Of a stretch of DNA of 27,032 bases, positions 6,718-14,731 are shown one piece after another. The translations under genes and the position numbers were made by a program. The notes beneath the pieces are model-generated. The model saw only the letters and a list, made by a program, of their open reading frames with translations, was not told the DNA's origin and ran no database searches. The number at the start of each line of letters is the position of its first letter. The stretch's first letter is position 1. Source of the stretch: Deltaproteobacteria bacterium. Its GTDB lineage: Bacteria > Desulfobacterota > Desulfarculia > Desulfarculales > Desulfarculaceae. The DNA lies in NCBI GenBank assembly GCA_020444165.1, contig JAHLLK010000077.1, positions 1-27,032 of the forward strand, in the 5' to 3' direction.

Positions 6718-7851
6718 TTATTGGTCCCGCAGGCGTGCCGGCTGGTACAGGCACAGGGGCTCTTCGGCCAGCTCGTTGCCGGTGGCCTCATAGGCCCGGG
6801 CGCGGCAGCCGCCGCAGACCCGCCGGTATTCGCAGATGCCGCATTTGCCTTCCAACAGGTCCGGATCGCGGAGGCGGCGGAACAGCTCGCTCTCGGCCCA
6901 GATTTGGCTGAAGGGCTGCTCCTGCACGTTGCCGGCCGCCAGCTCCAGGTAGCCGCAGGGCTGCACCTGGCCCACGTGGCTCACGAAAGCGAAGCCCGAG
7001 CCGCCCAGGCAGCCCTTGCTCACCGCGTCCAGGCCGTGGGTCTCGAAGGTGAGCTTCTCGCCGGTCTCCTGGGCCCGCTGGCGGATCACCCGGTAGTAGT
7101 GGGGGGCGCAGGTGGCCTTCAACTCCAGGGGCACCTCGCCCCGTTGGTCCGCGAACCAGCCCAGCACCTTTTCGTACTGCGCGGCGGAGATGATCTCCTC
7201 GGTCAGCGCCCGGCCCCGGCCGGTGGGCACCAGCAGGAAGATGTGGTGGGCCACGGCGCCCAGTTCCACGGCCAGGGCCAACAACCGCTCGATCTGGTCC
7301 AGGTTGCCCCGGGTGATGGTGGTGTTGATCTGGAAGGGCAGCCCCGCTTCCCGGGCCGCGGCCATGCCGGCCAGGGCGCCGGCGTAGGCCCCGGGCTGGC
7401 CCCGGAAGCGGTCGTGGCTGGCCTCGTCGGCCCCGTCCAGGGAGATGGACAGACGCTGGATGCCGGCCTCCTTCAGCTCCCGGGCCTTGGCGGGGGTCAG
7501 GAGGGTGCCGTTCACGGCCATGACCATGCGGAGCCCCAGGTTGTGGCCGAAGCGGGCCAAATGCAGGATGTCCGGCCTGAGGAGGGGCTCGCCGCCGGTG
7601 AGGATGATGATGGGCTTGCCCAGGGTGGCCAGGTCGGTCAAAAGCGCCTCGCCCTGGGCCGTGGTCAGCTCGCCCTCGTATTCCTCGTTCTCCGCTCCCG
7701 CGCGGCAATGCACACAGGAGAGGTTGCAGCGCCGGGTGGTTTCCCAGGCCAGAAGCCGCAGGGTGGGCAGCCCGCCCTTTTCGCCGCCGGGATGGCCGCC
7801 GGGGTGGCCGCCGGGATGGCCGCCCTTGTTTCCGTGTGGGTTTTCGGTCAT
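6718..7851 (-). CDS. ahbD: Radical SAM haem synthase AhbD (Fe-coproporphyrin III decarboxylase)
   Basis: In the siroheme-dependent pathway AhbD oxidatively decarboxylates two propionates of iron-coproporphyrin III to give haem b. The 377-residue protein has the radical SAM cluster motif CNLSCVHC (C42, C46, C49), the GGEPLLRPD motif and a C-terminal SPASM-type cysteine region with KCGICEYRRVCGGCRARA and EEPLCLY, as in AhbD/NirJ proteins. NirJ-type close relatives are the main alternative, but the neighbouring siroheme decarboxylase favours AhbD. The ATG at 7851 follows GAGGA. The start is followed by an unusual Gly/His-rich leader with three GGHP repeats before the catalytic domain. No ahbC or second decarboxylase subunit lies in the window. 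Confidence 0.85.
   Translation of the reverse strand: MTENPHGNKGGHPGGHPGGHPGGEKGGLPTLRLLAWETTRRCNLSCVHCRAGAENEEYEGELTTAQGEALLTDLATLGKPIIILTGGEPLLRPDILHLARFGHNLGLRMVMAVNGTLLTPAKARELKEAGIQRLSISLDGADEASHDRFRGQPGAYAGALAGMAAAREAGLPFQINTTITRGNLDQIERLLALAVELGAVAHHIFLLVPTGRGRALTEEIISAAQYEKVLGWFADQRGEVPLELKATCAPHYYRVIRQRAQETGEKLTFETHGLDAVSKGCLGGSGFAFVSHVGQVQPCGYLELAAGNVQEQPFSQIWAESELFRRLRDPDLLEGKCGICEYRRVCGGCRARAYEATGNELAEEPLCLYQPARLRDQ
7789..7824 (-). repeat. Three 12-bp tandem repeats encoding GGHP
   Basis: Three consecutive 12-bp units (7789-7800, 7801-7812, 7813-7824) differ at one position and encode GGHP three times near the AhbD N-terminus. Copy number could change by slippage without shifting frame. 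Confidence 0.85.
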
Positions 7852-8091
7852 GCCCCGTGTTCCTCGGGTGTGGGGTGAGTTCCGGGCCCTCTGTGGGGGG
7901 TGATGCCAACCCTCAAATAATAAGAACGATTGCCGGTTAAGCACGCCCGGAATGCCGCCCCCGTGGCCGGAGGACCCGCGAGGCGGCGCTCATGATAGCA
8001 ATTTCTGAATTTAACGGCGCGGCGCGGGCTTGGCAAGGGAATTGCCGGAACGGCGGCCGGAAACCCCCGGCGGCGCGCCCGCCCCGAGGCC

Positions 8092-8125
8092 AAAAAGCCG
8101 GCCCCGCCGCGGGGGCAGGGCCGGC
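8092..8125 (-). terminator. Rho-independent terminator
   Basis: On the minus strand GCCGGCCC, a 13-nt loop and GGGCCGGC are followed directly by TTTTT (8092-8096). It sits just past the stop of the truncated substrate-binding protein gene and upstream of ahbD. Confidence 0.75.
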
Positions 8126-8151
8126 CAGCCGTGAGCCCGGGTGGAAGCGGC

Positions 8152-8439
8152 CTACTTGATGACCTGGTCCGCGCTCTGCAGGAGGTCGTAGGGGATGGAG
8201 ATCCCCAGCTTCTCCGCCGTCTTCAGGTTGCAAATGATGGAGCCCTTCTTGGCGGTGGTCACCGGGAAGTCGCCGGCTTTCTTGCCTTGCAGGATCTGGG
8301 CCGCGAGCTGGGCCGCCTCGAAGCCGTGCTCCTCGCCGGACTCGGCAATGCCGCACAGGACCCCGTCCTCCATGGCCAAGGCGAAGAAACCCGCGCTGGG
8401 CTTGTTATTGTTGGCCGTGGTCCAGGCCATGACCTTCTT
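8152..8439 (-). pseudogene. 3' remnant of ABC transporter substrate-binding protein gene
   Basis: About 95 codons remain of what is normally a roughly 300-residue periplasmic binding protein. The sequence matches the C-terminal lobe of the uncharacterised ABC substrate-binding family related to TrpX (PF04392 type), for example GVLCGIAESGEEHGFEAA and DFPVTTAKKGSIICNLKTA. It has no signal peptide and no N-terminal lobe. The homology stops exactly at the AT-rich repeat element at 8440, whose sequence happens to supply an in-frame ATG (coding MPCNGL). The rest of the gene is not found on the far side of the element, so a deletion accompanied or followed the insertion. A functional protein is unlikely. 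Confidence 0.75.
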
Positions 8440-8525
8440 GAGACCATTGCACGGCATTTACTGACTAACAATAATTATAACAACCGCTTATCTATTTTTT
8501 GATAGTTTTTGGTTGCAATGGTCTC
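8440..8525. mobile_element. 86-bp AT-rich MITE-like element
   Basis: The ends GAGACCATTGCA (8440-8451) and TGCAATGGTCTC (8514-8525) are perfect 12-bp inverted repeats. The interior is strongly AT-rich (ATAATTATAACAA, TTTTTTGATAG), in sharp contrast to the genome. It is nearly identical to 26889-26976, differing by a few substitutions and 2 bp in a T-run. It has no coding capacity and no transposase. No target-site duplication is obvious here, in keeping with a deletion on one side. It bounds a truncated gene. Confidence 0.8.
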
Positions 8526-8611
8526 TCTAGGAAATTCGATAGATGATAAACAACGGCGTATTGGGGGGCAAGAGCGGGTGGGGGCGGCGCTCCGGGCCTG
8601 GCGGGGACGGG

Positions 8612-8632
8612 AAAAGGCCCGTAAGGCTACGG
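8612..8632 (-). terminator. Weak terminator downstream of CheW-CZB gene
   Basis: On the minus strand CCGTA-GCCT-TACGG is followed by GCCTTTT. The 5-bp stem is short. Placed 27 bp after the stop at 8659, it plausibly ends the CheW-CZB transcript. Confidence 0.35.
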
Positions 8633-8658
8633 CAGGCAGGCGATTTCTCCCCGAACGG

Positions 8659-9552
8659 TCAGGCCAGGCTCGCCGGGCTGGCCGGCAGCTCCTGGAACAG
8701 ATGGGCCAGGTCCAACAAGAGCACCAGGTCGGCCTCGCCAGGCCGGCGGCCCACCCCGGTGAGATAGCGGCGGCCGGCCGGGGAAAGCCGGTCCCAGGCG
8801 GCCACGCCTTCGCCGGCGGCCTCGGCCTCCACCGGCTCCACGGCCACCACTTCGTCCACGGCCACGGCCAGGCTCTGACGCTGGTGCAGGAACACCACGG
8901 CGATCTCCCGGTGGGTCTCGGTGACCAGGTTGCGCACCTGCTCGAAAATCAGCTCCATACGCGAAAGGGGTCCCTGCCGGGCCGCCTCCAGCCGCGCCCG
9001 CGCCTGATCCCAGGCGCCCTGGGCGGCCAATTCGGCCACCGCGGCCAGGGCCCGGTGCAACTCGGTGTGGGGCCGCCGGAAGTTGCGCAACGCCCCGGCC
9101 AGGTAGATGCTGCGCTGGGCCCGGAACCCCGCGTGCCAGATGCCGAAGGGGCAGTTGGCCGGGTCCAGGTCCAACTCCGGCGCCCGGCTCTCCTCCAGGG
9201 CCTGGCCCACTCCGCTCACCAGGTCCCATTCCTCGTTTTCCAGGGTGTTCAGCTTGTCCAATAAGGCTTGGATGCCGTCCAGGCTGGAGCCTAGGCCCAG
9301 GACCTGGCGCAGGTCCACCAGGGGCAGCACCTCCTGGTGCAGGCGGATGACCCCCCGCACGGCGGGCGGCATCTCGGGCCAGGGCAGGGCTGGGGGCATG
9401 GCCAGCATGCGGCGCACTCCGGCCACCGGCACGGCGTAGAGCTGCCCCCGCAGCTTGAAAACCAACCAGGCGTCGTCTTGCTCCAGGTCCAACTCTGGTT
9501 CCAGCTCTGCGGCCGGATCGTGATCTGGCAAAACTCCCCCCCTTTGTTTCAT
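8659..9552 (-). CDS. CheW-like coupling protein with inserted CZB (zinc-binding) domain
   Basis: CheW proteins couple chemoreceptors to the CheA kinase. Here the CheW fold is split. The first half is at about residues 28-86 (LVFKLRGQLYAVPV, VLPLVDLRQVLG) and the second half at about 214-290 (REIAVVFLHQRQSLAVAVDE, LVLLLDLAHLF). Between them, residues 95-208 form a chemoreceptor zinc-binding (CZB) domain with C134 and W139 in CPFGIWHAGF and H162/H166 in PHTELHR. CZB domains normally bind zinc with His-Cys-His-His, but the first histidine position is N106 in ENEEWD. The product is 297 residues, cytoplasmic and without a signal peptide. No cheA is adjacent. The two chemoreceptor genes nearby are possible partners. 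Confidence 0.85.
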   Translation of the reverse strand: MKQRGGVLPDHDPAAELEPELDLEQDDAWLVFKLRGQLYAVPVAGVRRMLAMPPALPWPEMPPAVRGVIRLHQEVLPLVDLRQVLGLGSSLDGIQALLDKLNTLENEEWDLVSGVGQALEESRAPELDLDPANCPFGIWHAGFRAQRSIYLAGALRNFRRPHTELHRALAAVAELAAQGAWDQARARLEAARQGPLSRMELIFEQVRNLVTETHREIAVVFLHQRQSLAVAVDEVVAVEPVEAEAAGEGVAAWDRLSPAGRRYLTGVGRRPGEADLVLLLDLAHLFQELPASPASLA

Positions 9553-10074
9553 GGGATGCCGGGGCGGCCAGGGCCCCGGCCCGGCCAGGCCGGTTGGCGG
9601 GATCTCGCCCCGCCCTGGCGCCAGGCCCCGCTAGTTGGGCCGGGTCTGGGCCGAGTCTGGGCCGGGTCTCGGCCGGCCGGGAGCCCCGGGGGGCGCGTCC
9701 TGCCGGGGAGCGGGAGGAAGACGCCGCCGGCGGGCCTGGCGCGGGCCCGGTCCGGGCCGGGGGGGCAAGACGGCCGCAGGATAACGCGAACCAGGCGCAA
9801 AAGGGAAGCAAATGGTGGCCGCCGCGGCCCCGGCCGGCGGGTTTTGCTCCGCTGGAGGGCGCGGTACGGCCGGGGCTCCCGGCGCCGGCCCCGGCGTCCC
9901 GCCTGGAGCCGATCCCCGGCGAGCGCCGCCGATGGCTGGCCTTCCGGGCTCTGACCGGGGAGAGCCGCCCGACCGGGGGTCCCCGGCGGGGGCAAGTCGC
10001 CGGAGGTCGCCCGACGCCACGGGAGTGAAAACCTAGTGAAACGAGAGTTTTTTTACCCCATCCCCACGCGCGAC
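9553..10074. other. Very GC-rich intergenic region without a convincing gene
   Basis: Several overlapping long frames exist on both strands, as expected from about 75 percent GC, but none has a plausible protein composition, start signal or recognisable family. They are Arg/Pro/Gly/Ala-rich throughout. The only structure noted is a triple 11-bp tandem repeat at 9637-9669. The AT-richer end beyond 10025 leads into a promoter. Confidence 0.6.
9637..9669. repeat. Three tandem 11-bp repeats (GGGCCGGGTCT)
   Basis: Units at 9637, 9648 and 9659 read GGGCCGGGTCT, GGGCCGAGTCT and GGGCCGGGTCT. They look like slippage-prone simple repeats in non-coding DNA. Confidence 0.75.
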
Positions 10075-10104
10075 TTGACTTGGGGCTCTCCGAGAACCTA
10101 TGAT
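10075..10104 (+). promoter_or_regulatory. Sigma-70-type promoter for small exported protein
   Basis: TTGACT (10075-10080) and TATGAT (10099-10104) are separated by 18 bp in a locally AT-rich stretch. The start codon of the downstream gene is 97 bp away, giving a leader of about 90 nt. Confidence 0.6.
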
Positions 10105-10200
10105 TCAATACAGGAAGATATGTTCTCTTTATAGTTTCCTTCTTCCAAGATGGAAACCAAAGTCGGCCGGCGTCAACTCCGGCCGCCCGGGAGGGGAATC

Positions 10201-10515
10201 ATGCGTCCCCACCTCATTCCGGCCGCGGTAGTAGCCGTGGTCCTGGCCCTGGGCTTCGTGGCCATCCCGGCCTTGGCCGCCGACCCCGCCACCACCGCCA
10301 CCGTGCAGGAGGAAAACACCCGCGCCTTTTTAGACACCATGCGTCAACGTAATTCAGCTCTGGTCCGTCGGCAGGTGACGGCCAGCAGCTACGGCGCCCA
10401 GCAGGAAACCTATGCCCCGGGTCAACACCCCGCCCAGCTCCAGAACACGGAAGAGCGGCGGGACCAGCAAAACGACCGGGTGAGGATAATGCTGAAGTCC
10501 TTCCGCGTGCAGTAG
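10201..10515 (+). CDS. Small exported protein, unknown function
   Basis: I do not recognise the family. The 104-residue product has a signal peptide (MRPHL, a hydrophobic core AVVAVVLALGFVAIPA, and an ALA-AD cleavage site near residue 23). The mature part is short, charged, rich in Gln and Asn and probably helical (VQEENTRAFLDTMRQRN, EERRDQQNDRVRIML), with no cysteine. The ATG at 10201 is chosen because GGGAGGGG precedes it and the signal peptide begins there. An in-frame ATG at 10150 lacks a ribosome site. The gene has its own promoter at 10075 and converges on the chemoreceptor gene, with only 21 bp between their stops. Confidence 0.7.
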   Translation: MRPHLIPAAVVAVVLALGFVAIPALAADPATTATVQEENTRAFLDTMRQRNSALVRRQVTASSYGAQQETYAPGQHPAQLQNTEERRDQQNDRVRIMLKSFRVQ

Positions 10516-10536
10516 ACGCGCGGCAGGCCCCCCGGC

Positions 10537-12459
10537 TCAGGCCGCGTGCAGCGTCGGGGGCGAATCGTCTTCCCACCAGGACGCGGCCTCGGTCCGGTCC
10601 GGGGGCGGAGCCACGGCCGGGGAACCCCCGGCCCCCCGCACCGCCTCCCGGGGCAGACCAGAGGAGAGTGGGGATTCCGACGCCAGCCGGGCCGGAGCGC
10701 CGGGCTCCGGCTCACCCACCTGAAAGCGGGACAAACTCCCCAACAAGCGCCGGGTCAGGCTGTCCAGTTCCCGGGCCGCTTCCTCGGCCCGCCCGGCCTG
10801 GGCGGCGTTGACCGCCGTGGCCTCGCCCACCTGCGTAAGCCCCTGATTCACCTCGCCCAGACCCCGCGCCTGCTCGCCGGAAGCCAGCGCAATTTCCTCC
10901 AACAGGGAACTCACTTTTTTCACGCTGCCCGCGATGCCGTCCAACCCTTGGGCGGCCTGCCCGGCCAGGGCCCGGCCCTGGGAAGCCTCCTTGAGGCACT
11001 CTTCCACCAGGCGGCTGCTCTCCCCGGCCGCCTCGGCGCTGCGGAGCGCCAAGCGCCGCACCTCCTCGGCCACCACGGCAAAGCCCCGGCCGTGGGCGCC
11101 GGCCCGGGCGGCCTCCACGGCCGCATTCAGGGACAACAGGTTGGTCTGGAAGGAAATCTCATCAATCATGCGATTCATCTTGGCGATGTTGCCGCTGGCC
11201 CGGTTGATGCCCTCCATGGCCTCCAACAGCCGGGCCATGCGGTTCTCGCCCTCCTCGGCCGCGGCGCAGCCGCTGGCGGCCAGTTCCACGGCCCGGGCCG
11301 CGTGGCCGGCATTGGCCGTGGCGGCGGCGGAAACCTGTTCCACCGCGGCGGAGATCTCCTCCAGGGAGGCGGCCTGCCGGGAGGCCTGGCGCGACAGCTC
11401 CCGGCTGCCCGCGTCGATGCCCGCCGTACCATGGGCCACCTGCCGGGCCGCCTCGCCCACCTCCCCCACCAGGGAGGAGAGCCCCCGGGTCATCTCACCC
11501 AGGGCGCGGCCCAGGGTGTCTTCCTCCGAGGCCAACTCCAAAGAGCGGGTCAGGTCCCCACCGGCCACAGCCCGGGCCAGCTCGCTCTTGGCCTCCAGCT
11601 TGCCGGCCATCTGGTTCAGCTCCCCGGCCAAGTCGCCCACCTCGTCCCGCGAGCGCACCGTGAGCCGCCGGTCCAGGCGGCCCCGGCCCACCACCTGGGC
11701 AAACTCCACCGCCCGCGAGAGCCCGCCCACCAGGCTGGCGCCAAACAGCCAGCCCGCGGCCAGGGTCAGGCCCAGGCTGGCCACGGTGACCAAAGCCAGG
11801 AGCCACACGGTCCGCTTGGCGCTGGCCAGGGCCTCGCCGTGCAGGGCCTCGGCCCGGTTCCGCTTCAGGAAGACCCGGTCCAAGGCCCGGTTGCGGCGGG
11901 CGTCCTGCACCTTCACCAGGTCGGCCAAACCCAGCCGGAAAGCGTCAAAATCCACGGAAACCGTGGCGTGGCTCATCTGCACCGCGCTTTCGATGGATGA
12001 GGGGGACTGGGCGTAATACACCACGTCTTCGGTGCCGCGCTGCCAGTCGCTCAGGAAGTCCTGGAGCCGGGCCCAGGCGGCGGCGCCTTCCTGCCGGAAC
12101 TCGGGGGCCAGGGTTTTGAGCAAGCTGGCGACTTCGGCCAGGGCGCGTTTGTGGTCCGCCAGGGCCTGGTCCATCTCGCGGGAGTTTTGGTACTTGCCGG
12201 CCGCCGCGGCCAGGACCCGATGCTGGGCCACCATGGCCTCGTGGGCCGCGCGGGAGGTCTCGTCCAGGCGGCGAGTCACCTCCTGCATGTGGTTCAGCTG
12301 GACCAAGTCCTCCTGGACCAGGGGCAGGAAGTTGTCCTGCACCAGGCTACGGGTGGTTTCGGCCAGATCCCGGAACACCCCATAGGACAACACCCCCAGG
12401 AGCAGGACCCCCACGGCGGGAATCACCGCCAAGGCCGCGACTTTTGTCCTGATACGCAT
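10537..12459 (-). CDS. Methyl-accepting chemotaxis protein
   Basis: This 640-residue transmembrane chemoreceptor has TM1 at about residues 7-29, a mostly helical periplasmic sensor (30-215, four-helix-bundle type), TM2 at about 217-243, a HAMP domain (about 243-293), and a second HAMP-like segment ([20 protein letters not shown]). The signalling domain follows, with a kinase-contact tip at 434-470 ([21 protein letters not shown], then [15 protein letters not shown]). A Pro/Ala-rich tail ends in [15 protein letters not shown], not a standard CheR-docking pentapeptide. The ligand is unknown. The ATG at 12459 follows GGAAG. The open frame continues upstream but that part is implausible. No che operon adjoins it. 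The CheW-CZB gene lies about 1 kb downstream on the same strand. Confidence 0.92.
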   Translation of the reverse strand: MRIRTKVAALAVIPAVGVLLLGVLSYGVFRDLAETTRSLVQDNFLPLVQEDLVQLNHMQEVTRRLDETSRAAHEAMVAQHRVLAAAAGKYQNSREMDQALADHKRALAEVASLLKTLAPEFRQEGAAAWARLQDFLSDWQRGTEDVVYYAQSPSSIESAVQMSHATVSVDFDAFRLGLADLVKVQDARRNRALDRVFLKRNRAEALHGEALASAKRTVWLLALVTVASLGLTLAAGWLFGASLVGGLSRAVEFAQVVGRGRLDRRLTVRSRDEVGDLAGELNQMAGKLEAKSELARAVAGGDLTRSLELASEEDTLGRALGEMTRGLSSLVGEVGEAARQVAHGTAGIDAGSRELSRQASRQAASLEEISAAVEQVSAAATANAGHAARAVELAASGCAAAEEGENRMARLLEAMEGINRASGNIAKMNRMIDEISFQTNLLSLNAAVEAARAGAHGRGFAVVAEEVRRLALRSAEAAGESSRLVEECLKEASQGRALAGQAAQGLDGIAGSVKKVSSLLEEIALASGEQARGLGEVNQGLTQVGEATAVNAAQAGRAEEAARELDSLTRRLLGSLSRFQVGEPEPGAPARLASESPLSSGLPREAVRGAGGSPAVAPPPDRTEAASWWEDDSPPTLHAA

Positions 12460-12658
12460 GCTTGCCGCTTCCGTTCCAACCCCTGGCGCCGGCGGGGCAG
12501 CCACCGGTCCGGGGCTATGCGGCCATGAATACCGGGGCAGGGTTACGGTTTGGTGACCCTGGGCGGCAAACAGGTGACAGAAGAATGATATCGTGGGGTA
12601 GTAGGGAATGGGTCTCAACGGGGAGCGGCGCCCGGGGCGTCCCGTCCCGGCCGGGGCC

Positions 12659-13474
12659 TCAGCGGGGGCGTTGGGTGCGGCGCAGCACGAACTCGTTGCA
12701 GCCCAGGCCGCGGCCGCACTCCACGGACTTGAAGGGCAGGAAGCCCCGGGGCCGCAGGAAATCCCGCACGGCCGCCGGGCTGGCCACTTCGAAGGGATAG
12801 CCGCCCACCCAATCCACCAGATCGCGCCAGGCGGACATGCCCCGCACGCCGCGGTAGTTCCGCCAGGAGGCCAGGGGGTGGCCCCGCACCAAGTCACGGG
12901 CCAGGGTGGGGCCCCAGAGGCGGAGGAAGCTGGCCCCCAGGATCACCTGCCGGAGGGCCGGCGGGGCCTGGTTGTAGGTGCGCTTGACCCGGGTCCAGAC
13001 CCGGCTGGCCCGTCCCTGGTCGTTGTAGATGGCCACGAACAGGGTGCCGCTGGGAGCCACCAGCCCTGCCGCGTTGGCCAGGGCGGCCCAGAGGTCGCCG
13101 GTGTGGTGCAAAACGCCCCAGGAGTAGACCACCTCGGCCGGGGTCAGGCCCTCCACGTAGCGGCGGTCCAGGATGTCGCCCTGCTCCACGGTCCAGGCGG
13201 GGTCGTCGGGAAAGTAGCGGCGCCGGAGTTCCTGGGTGCAGGCCACGCTGGCCGGGTCGTAATCAAAGGAGTGGACCCGGGCCCCCAGGCGCCGGGCGGC
13301 CAGGCTGAAAAGACCGCTGCCCGAACCGGCGTCCAGGAAGGTGCGGCCGGCCAGGGAGGCGGGGCCCAGCATGGCCCCCAAGGACTCCTCGGCCGCGGCG
13401 ATGCGGTCTTCGTCCAACTCGGCCAGGAAGCGCCGCCAATTGTCCCCGAAGCCAAACCTGAGAGAATCGTCCAT
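12659..13474 (-). CDS. Class I SAM-dependent methyltransferase
   Basis: The 271-residue protein has a Rossmann-type methyltransferase core: motif [20 protein letters not shown] with an acidic residue after the next strand (HSFDYDP), then VEQGDILD and [18 protein letters not shown], typical of Methyltransf_11/25 enzymes. The C-terminal third (from about residue 150, including [12 protein letters not shown] and [11 protein letters not shown]) is less conserved and probably sets the substrate, which I cannot name. The ATG at 13474 is used. A GTG at 13480 is possible. GGGGCGGGG lies upstream of both. About 200 bp separate it from the chemoreceptor gene downstream, and DUF2905 lies upstream on the same strand. 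Confidence 0.85.
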   Translation of the reverse strand: MDDSLRFGFGDNWRRFLAELDEDRIAAAEESLGAMLGPASLAGRTFLDAGSGSGLFSLAARRLGARVHSFDYDPASVACTQELRRRYFPDDPAWTVEQGDILDRRYVEGLTPAEVVYSWGVLHHTGDLWAALANAAGLVAPSGTLFVAIYNDQGRASRVWTRVKRTYNQAPPALRQVILGASFLRLWGPTLARDLVRGHPLASWRNYRGVRGMSAWRDLVDWVGGYPFEVASPAAVRDFLRPRGFLPFKSVECGRGLGCNEFVLRRTQRPR

Positions 13475-13568
13475 GCCCACCCCGCCCCGGCCGTGGCCGG
13501 GCGCTGTTGTCTTCCGTTGTCCGCTGGTGCTACTTTTTAAAGATAGGAGTCTTTGCCCCCTGGGAGGC

Positions 13569-13778
13569 TCACCGCCGGAACAACCAATAAAGGATGCTCA
13601 AAACCAGGCTGATCATGAGGGAAGTGACCCAGGGGAAGTAGAACTTGAAGTTCTCCCGCTCCACCACGATGTCGCCCGGCAGCCGGCCCAGGGGCAGCTT
13701 GGGCCAAAAATACAGGACCGCCCCCGAGAGGGCCACCACGGCGCCCAGAATCATCAGAAACCGGCCCAACTCCCGCAT
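13569..13778 (-). CDS. DUF2905 family small membrane protein
   Basis: The 69-residue product matches the short DUF2905 (PF11146-type) proteins. It has an N-terminal hydrophobic helix (FLMILGAVVALSGAVLYF), the hallmark loop PKLPLGRLPGDIVVERENF, and a second helix (TSLMISLVLSILYWLF), so two membrane segments. The function of the family is unknown. The ATG at 13778 follows GGAGAGGG. In many bacteria DUF2905 genes neighbour ruvAB or queA. Here the neighbours are a methyltransferase and a CMD-like gene, so the context gives no hint. Confidence 0.9.
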   Translation of the reverse strand: MRELGRFLMILGAVVALSGAVLYFWPKLPLGRLPGDIVVERENFKFYFPWVTSLMISLVLSILYWLFRR

Positions 13779-13843
13779 GCCCTCTCCGTTCCGGCCGCGT
13801 CCGGGACGGCCTTCCCCCCAGCCTTTGCCAAAGGAGTCGTGAC

Positions 13844-14170
13844 ATGTCCCTACCCAAACCCTATGTGAAATTCAAGGATGAATTTCCCGCCATCCACGAG
13901 GACCTGGAGCGCCTGGGCCAACACGTGCGCGAGTACGGGCCCCTGTCCACCCGTGATTTCCATCTGGTGAAACTGGGCCTGGCCTTTGCCACCGAGTCCC
14001 GGGGCGGGGTGAAATCCCAGGTGCGCCGGGCCCTGGAGGATGGGTTCACGGTGGAAGAGATCAAGCACGCGGCCCTGCTGTGCCTGCCCACCATCCCCTT
14101 CGCCTCCATGGTCGCCTCTTTGGGCTGGGTGGAGGAGGTGCTGGGAGAAAGGGCCATGGAAACGAAATAG
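13844..14170 (+). CDS. Carboxymuconolactone decarboxylase-like (AhpD-fold) protein
   Basis: The 108-residue all-helical protein resembles the CMD/AhpD superfamily: an N-terminal YVKFKDEFPAIHEDLERL, the core LSTRDFHLVKLGLAFATES, and VRRALEDGFTVEEIKHAALL. AhpD-like members use a CxxC pair in the segment after the first helix. Here that segment reads ATESRGGVKSQ and has no cysteine, and the only cysteine is in ALLCLPTIPF. Thiol-disulfide chemistry is therefore unlikely, and the role is open. AAAGGAG precedes the ATG at 13844. It is transcribed divergently from DUF2905 with a short gap and convergently with the cysteine-rich protein gene. Confidence 0.85.
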   Translation: MSLPKPYVKFKDEFPAIHEDLERLGQHVREYGPLSTRDFHLVKLGLAFATESRGGVKSQVRRALEDGFTVEEIKHAALLCLPTIPFASMVASLGWVEEVLGERAMETK

Positions 14171-14227
14171 CGCCTGGCCCCCCGGGTCCGCGGTGGATCC
14201 GCGCCAGGTTCCGGGCGGGGGCCGGGC

Positions 14228-14731
14228 TCAGGCCCCCTGCCCGGCCAGCCACTGGTCCAAGACCCGCTCCAGCTCCACCCCGGCCCAGATTTCCCGGCCG
14301 GTGAGTTGGCGGAAGGTCTGCACTTCCTCCTGGCCCATCTTGGCCAAAACCGGCGGGCAGAAGTGATTGATGCAGATGGAGTTGCGGGCGATGAGCTTGC
14401 AGCCCTGGGGCCCGATGAAGAAGCACTGGCCCGCCACCTCGCGGCTGGTGGGTAGTTCCACGCCCAGCAGGAGATTTATCAGGATCATCCTGAAATCAAA
14501 CCATTTTTCCACCCCATCAAAGCAACAGCTCCCCGAGACGGAAAGGGCGCAGACCGCGCAGTCGGCGGCCCAGCCGGCCTCTTTCACCAGCCGCCAGGTG
14601 TTGGTGATCTCCTGGCGATAGGCGTCCACCCGCGCGTGGAGGGCGGGCTCTTCCAGTATTTCGGAACCAAAACGGCAAAAAAGGTCCTCGGCCTGGGCGA
14701 TAACCCGCCGCAGACTGGCCTGGGTGTCCAT
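14228..14731 (-). CDS. Cysteine-rich protein of unknown function
   Basis: The 167-residue soluble protein has eight clustered cysteines: C58 and C61 (DCAVCALSV), C69 and C70 (GSCCFDGVEKW), C103 (GQCFFIGP), C111 (GCKLIARN), C120 and C125 (SICINHFC). C19 lies outside the cluster. The pattern suggests a metal site, either Fe-S or zinc, but I do not recognise a characterised family. The spacing differs from a ferredoxin. The N-terminal 50 residues are helical. The ATG at 14731 follows GAGG. An in-frame start 30 bp upstream is less likely. It lies alone on the minus strand, converging on the CMD-like gene. Confidence 0.75.
   Translation of the reverse strand: MDTQASLRRVIAQAEDLFCRFGSEILEEPALHARVDAYRQEITNTWRLVKEAGWAADCAVCALSVSGSCCFDGVEKWFDFRMILINLLLGVELPTSREVAGQCFFIGPQGCKLIARNSICINHFCPPVLAKMGQEEVQTFRQLTGREIWAGVELERVLDQWLAGQGA

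Noticed and set aside
8627..10108. Long minus-strand frame of 493 codons
   Set aside because: It overlaps the clear CheW-CZB gene in another frame and is Arg/Pro/Gly-rich, which is typical of a GC-rich shadow frame.
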